Source: Oscillospiraceae bacterium
GTDB taxonomy: Bacteria; Bacillota; Clostridia; Oscillospirales; Ruminococcaceae
DNA length: 64,000 bases
Assembly (NCBI GenBank): GCA_024404815.1
Contig: JAKSPL010000007.1
Location: forward strand, 1 to 64,000
Direction: 5' to 3'
In this document: one piece after another, positions 63,012 through 64,000 of the stretch
Layout: each line of letters opens with the position of its first letter
How positions within the stretch are numbered: the first letter of the stretch is position 1
Notes under the pieces: generated by a model
Databases searched by the model: none
Seen by the model: the letters and a program-made list of their open reading frames with translations, nothing else
Told to the model about the DNA's origin: nothing
Made by a program: the position numbers and the translations under genes

Positions 63012-64000
63012 ATGATGGAAAAAGATCGCAACGACAAGAACATCGGCAAAAAACTCGACGGGCGTTATGAAATTACGGAACGCATCGGCGAGGGCGGCAT
63101 GGCGGATGTCTACCGCGCCAACGACATTGTAGACAAGAAAACCGTCGCTGTCAAAATTCTCAAGAAGGAATTTGCGGAAAACGAAGAATTTCTCCGCCGT
63201 TTCCGCAACGAATCCAAGGCGATTGCGCTGCTCAGCCACCCCAACATCGTCAAAGTCTACGATGTCGGTTTCTCTGAGCGCATTCAGTTCATCGTCATGG
63301 AATATATCGACGGCATCACGCTGAATGAGTACATGGAACAGAGCAGTCCGCTCGACTGGAAGGATGCTGCACACTTTGTCATGCAGATCCTCCGTGCATT
63401 GCAGCACGCCCACAGCAAGGGCATTGTCCACCGCGATATCAAACCACAGAACATTATGATGCTCCGCGACGGCACCATCAAGGTCATGGACTTCGGCATT
63501 GCAAAATTTGCGCGTGAAAGCGGCAAGACCTGCACCGATAAAGCCATCGGCACCGTCCACTATATCAGTCCTGAACAGGCACGCGGTGCTGAAACCGATG
63601 AAAAAAGTGATCTGTATTCCGTCGGCGTCCTCCTCTTTGAGATGCTCACAGGCAAGAAGCCGTTTGATACCGAAACCAACGACCCTGTCAGCATCGCCGT
63701 TATGCATATGCAGAAAGAGGTTCCGCGTCCCAGCAGCATTCAGCCGAATCTTGCAACAGGACTCGAAGAAATCATCCTGAAAGCAATGCAGAAAGACCCT
63801 GCAAACCGCTATCAGACCGCTCTCGAAATGATGAACGATATCGAAGCATTCAAAGAGAACCCCGATATCGTATTCGGCTACTTCCCCGATGTCACAGGCG
63901 AAGCCTCCGATGATGCGAAAACCCGATTCTTCACCCCTGTTTCCGAAAAGGATGCCGTGGAAGAAGCTGATTCCTATGAGGAGGAACTCGATGAGGATGA
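63012..64000 (+). CDS. prkC: Serine/threonine protein kinase, PrkC/Stk family (cut by window end)
   Basis: The visible 329 residues are the cytoplasmic Hanks-type kinase domain: GEGGMADVY (P-loop), VAVKIL (Lys), HRDIKPQN, VMDFGIAKF, GTVHYISPEQARG and SDLYSVGVLLFEMLTG. After residue 280 is an acidic juxtamembrane linker (EEADSYEEELDEDE). The membrane helix and PASTA repeats, if any, lie beyond position 64000. GGGAGG precedes two adjacent ATGs at 63012 and 63015. Confidence 0.93.
   Translation, partial: MMEKDRNDKNIGKKLDGRYEITERIGEGGMADVYRANDIVDKKTVAVKILKKEFAENEEFLRRFRNESKAIALLSHPNIVKVYDVGFSERIQFIVMEYIDGITLNEYMEQSSPLDWKDAAHFVMQILRALQHAHSKGIVHRDIKPQNIMMLRDGTIKVMDFGIAKFARESGKTCTDKAIGTVHYISPEQARGAETDEKSDLYSVGVLLFEMLTGKKPFDTETNDPVSIAVMHMQKEVPRPSSIQPNLATGLEEIILKAMQKDPANRYQTALEMMNDIEAFKENPDIVFGYFPDVTGEASDDAKTRFFTPVSEKDAVEEADSYEEELDED

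Noticed and set aside
1-64000. tRNA, rRNA, CRISPR, insertion sequence or prophage
   Set aside because: No cloverleaf, regularly spaced repeats or transposase/integrase motifs were seen on either strand.

Overview
The window looks like chromosomal DNA from a cellulosome-forming Ruminococcus. The best evidence is a secreted family 48 cellulase with a poly-Thr linker and a C-terminal dockerin at about 50-52.6 kb. Supporting signs are a Firmicute-type rimP-nusA-ylxR-ylxQ-infB operon, a remA-gmk-rpoZ-priA-def-fmt-rsmB-rlmN-prpC-prkC operon, a spoIIID gene and moderately high GC. R. champanellensis or a close relative is my inference; species cannot be fixed from one window. I saw no tRNA, rRNA, CRISPR array, transposase or phage gene.

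Layout. From 0.2 to 49.4 kb everything is on the minus strand; from 50 kb to the end everything is on the plus strand. (1) 1-200: a cluster of short-loop palindromes. (2) 0.24-2.1 kb: ybaK, a DUF3795 protein and an esterase behind a consensus promoter. (3) 2.2-7.5 kb: an ABC-2 exporter operon of GldA/GldF/GldG type ending in a DUF4340 protein and a small unknown protein. (4) 7.6-16.5 kb: the rimP-nusA-infB-rbfA-nrnA-truB-ribF translation operon, whose leader carries a perfect 14-bp hairpin. (5) 16.6-18.9 kb: gltX and pyrE. (6) 19.1-42.7 kb: a 21-gene surface-polysaccharide cluster. (7) 42.9-44.6 kb: spoIIID and a patatin-like phospholipase. (8) 44.6-49.4 kb: a second ABC/GldF/GldG/DUF4340 operon with the same gene order as (3). 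(9) 49.4-50.06 kb: a divergent control region with an exact sigma-A consensus promoter and a structured leader of about 200 nt. (10) GH48 cellulase. (11) 52.7-64 kb: a housekeeping operon from yicC to the start of prkC, which is cut by the window end.

How the genes fit together. The polysaccharide cluster contains a dTDP-sugar branch (rfbA, rfbB, thymidylate kinase, DegT aminotransferase), an initiating phosphoglycosyl transferase, one family 2 glycosyltransferase, flippase, polymerase and chain-length protein. It also has an unusual decoration set: three ATP-grasp enzymes, an ornithine-cyclodeaminase-family enzyme, an amino-acid permease, LicD, an IspD-like cytidylyltransferase with a short-chain dehydrogenase and AraD, a pyruvyl transferase and an iron-sulfur FrhB-like protein. 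My leading hypothesis for an undescribed system is a short-repeat surface glycan carrying amino-acid amide and phospho-pentose/pentitol substituents. The second candidate is the pair of gliding-type ABC/DUF4340 operons, one of them divergent from the GH48 gene. Both are inferences from gene content and need experiments.
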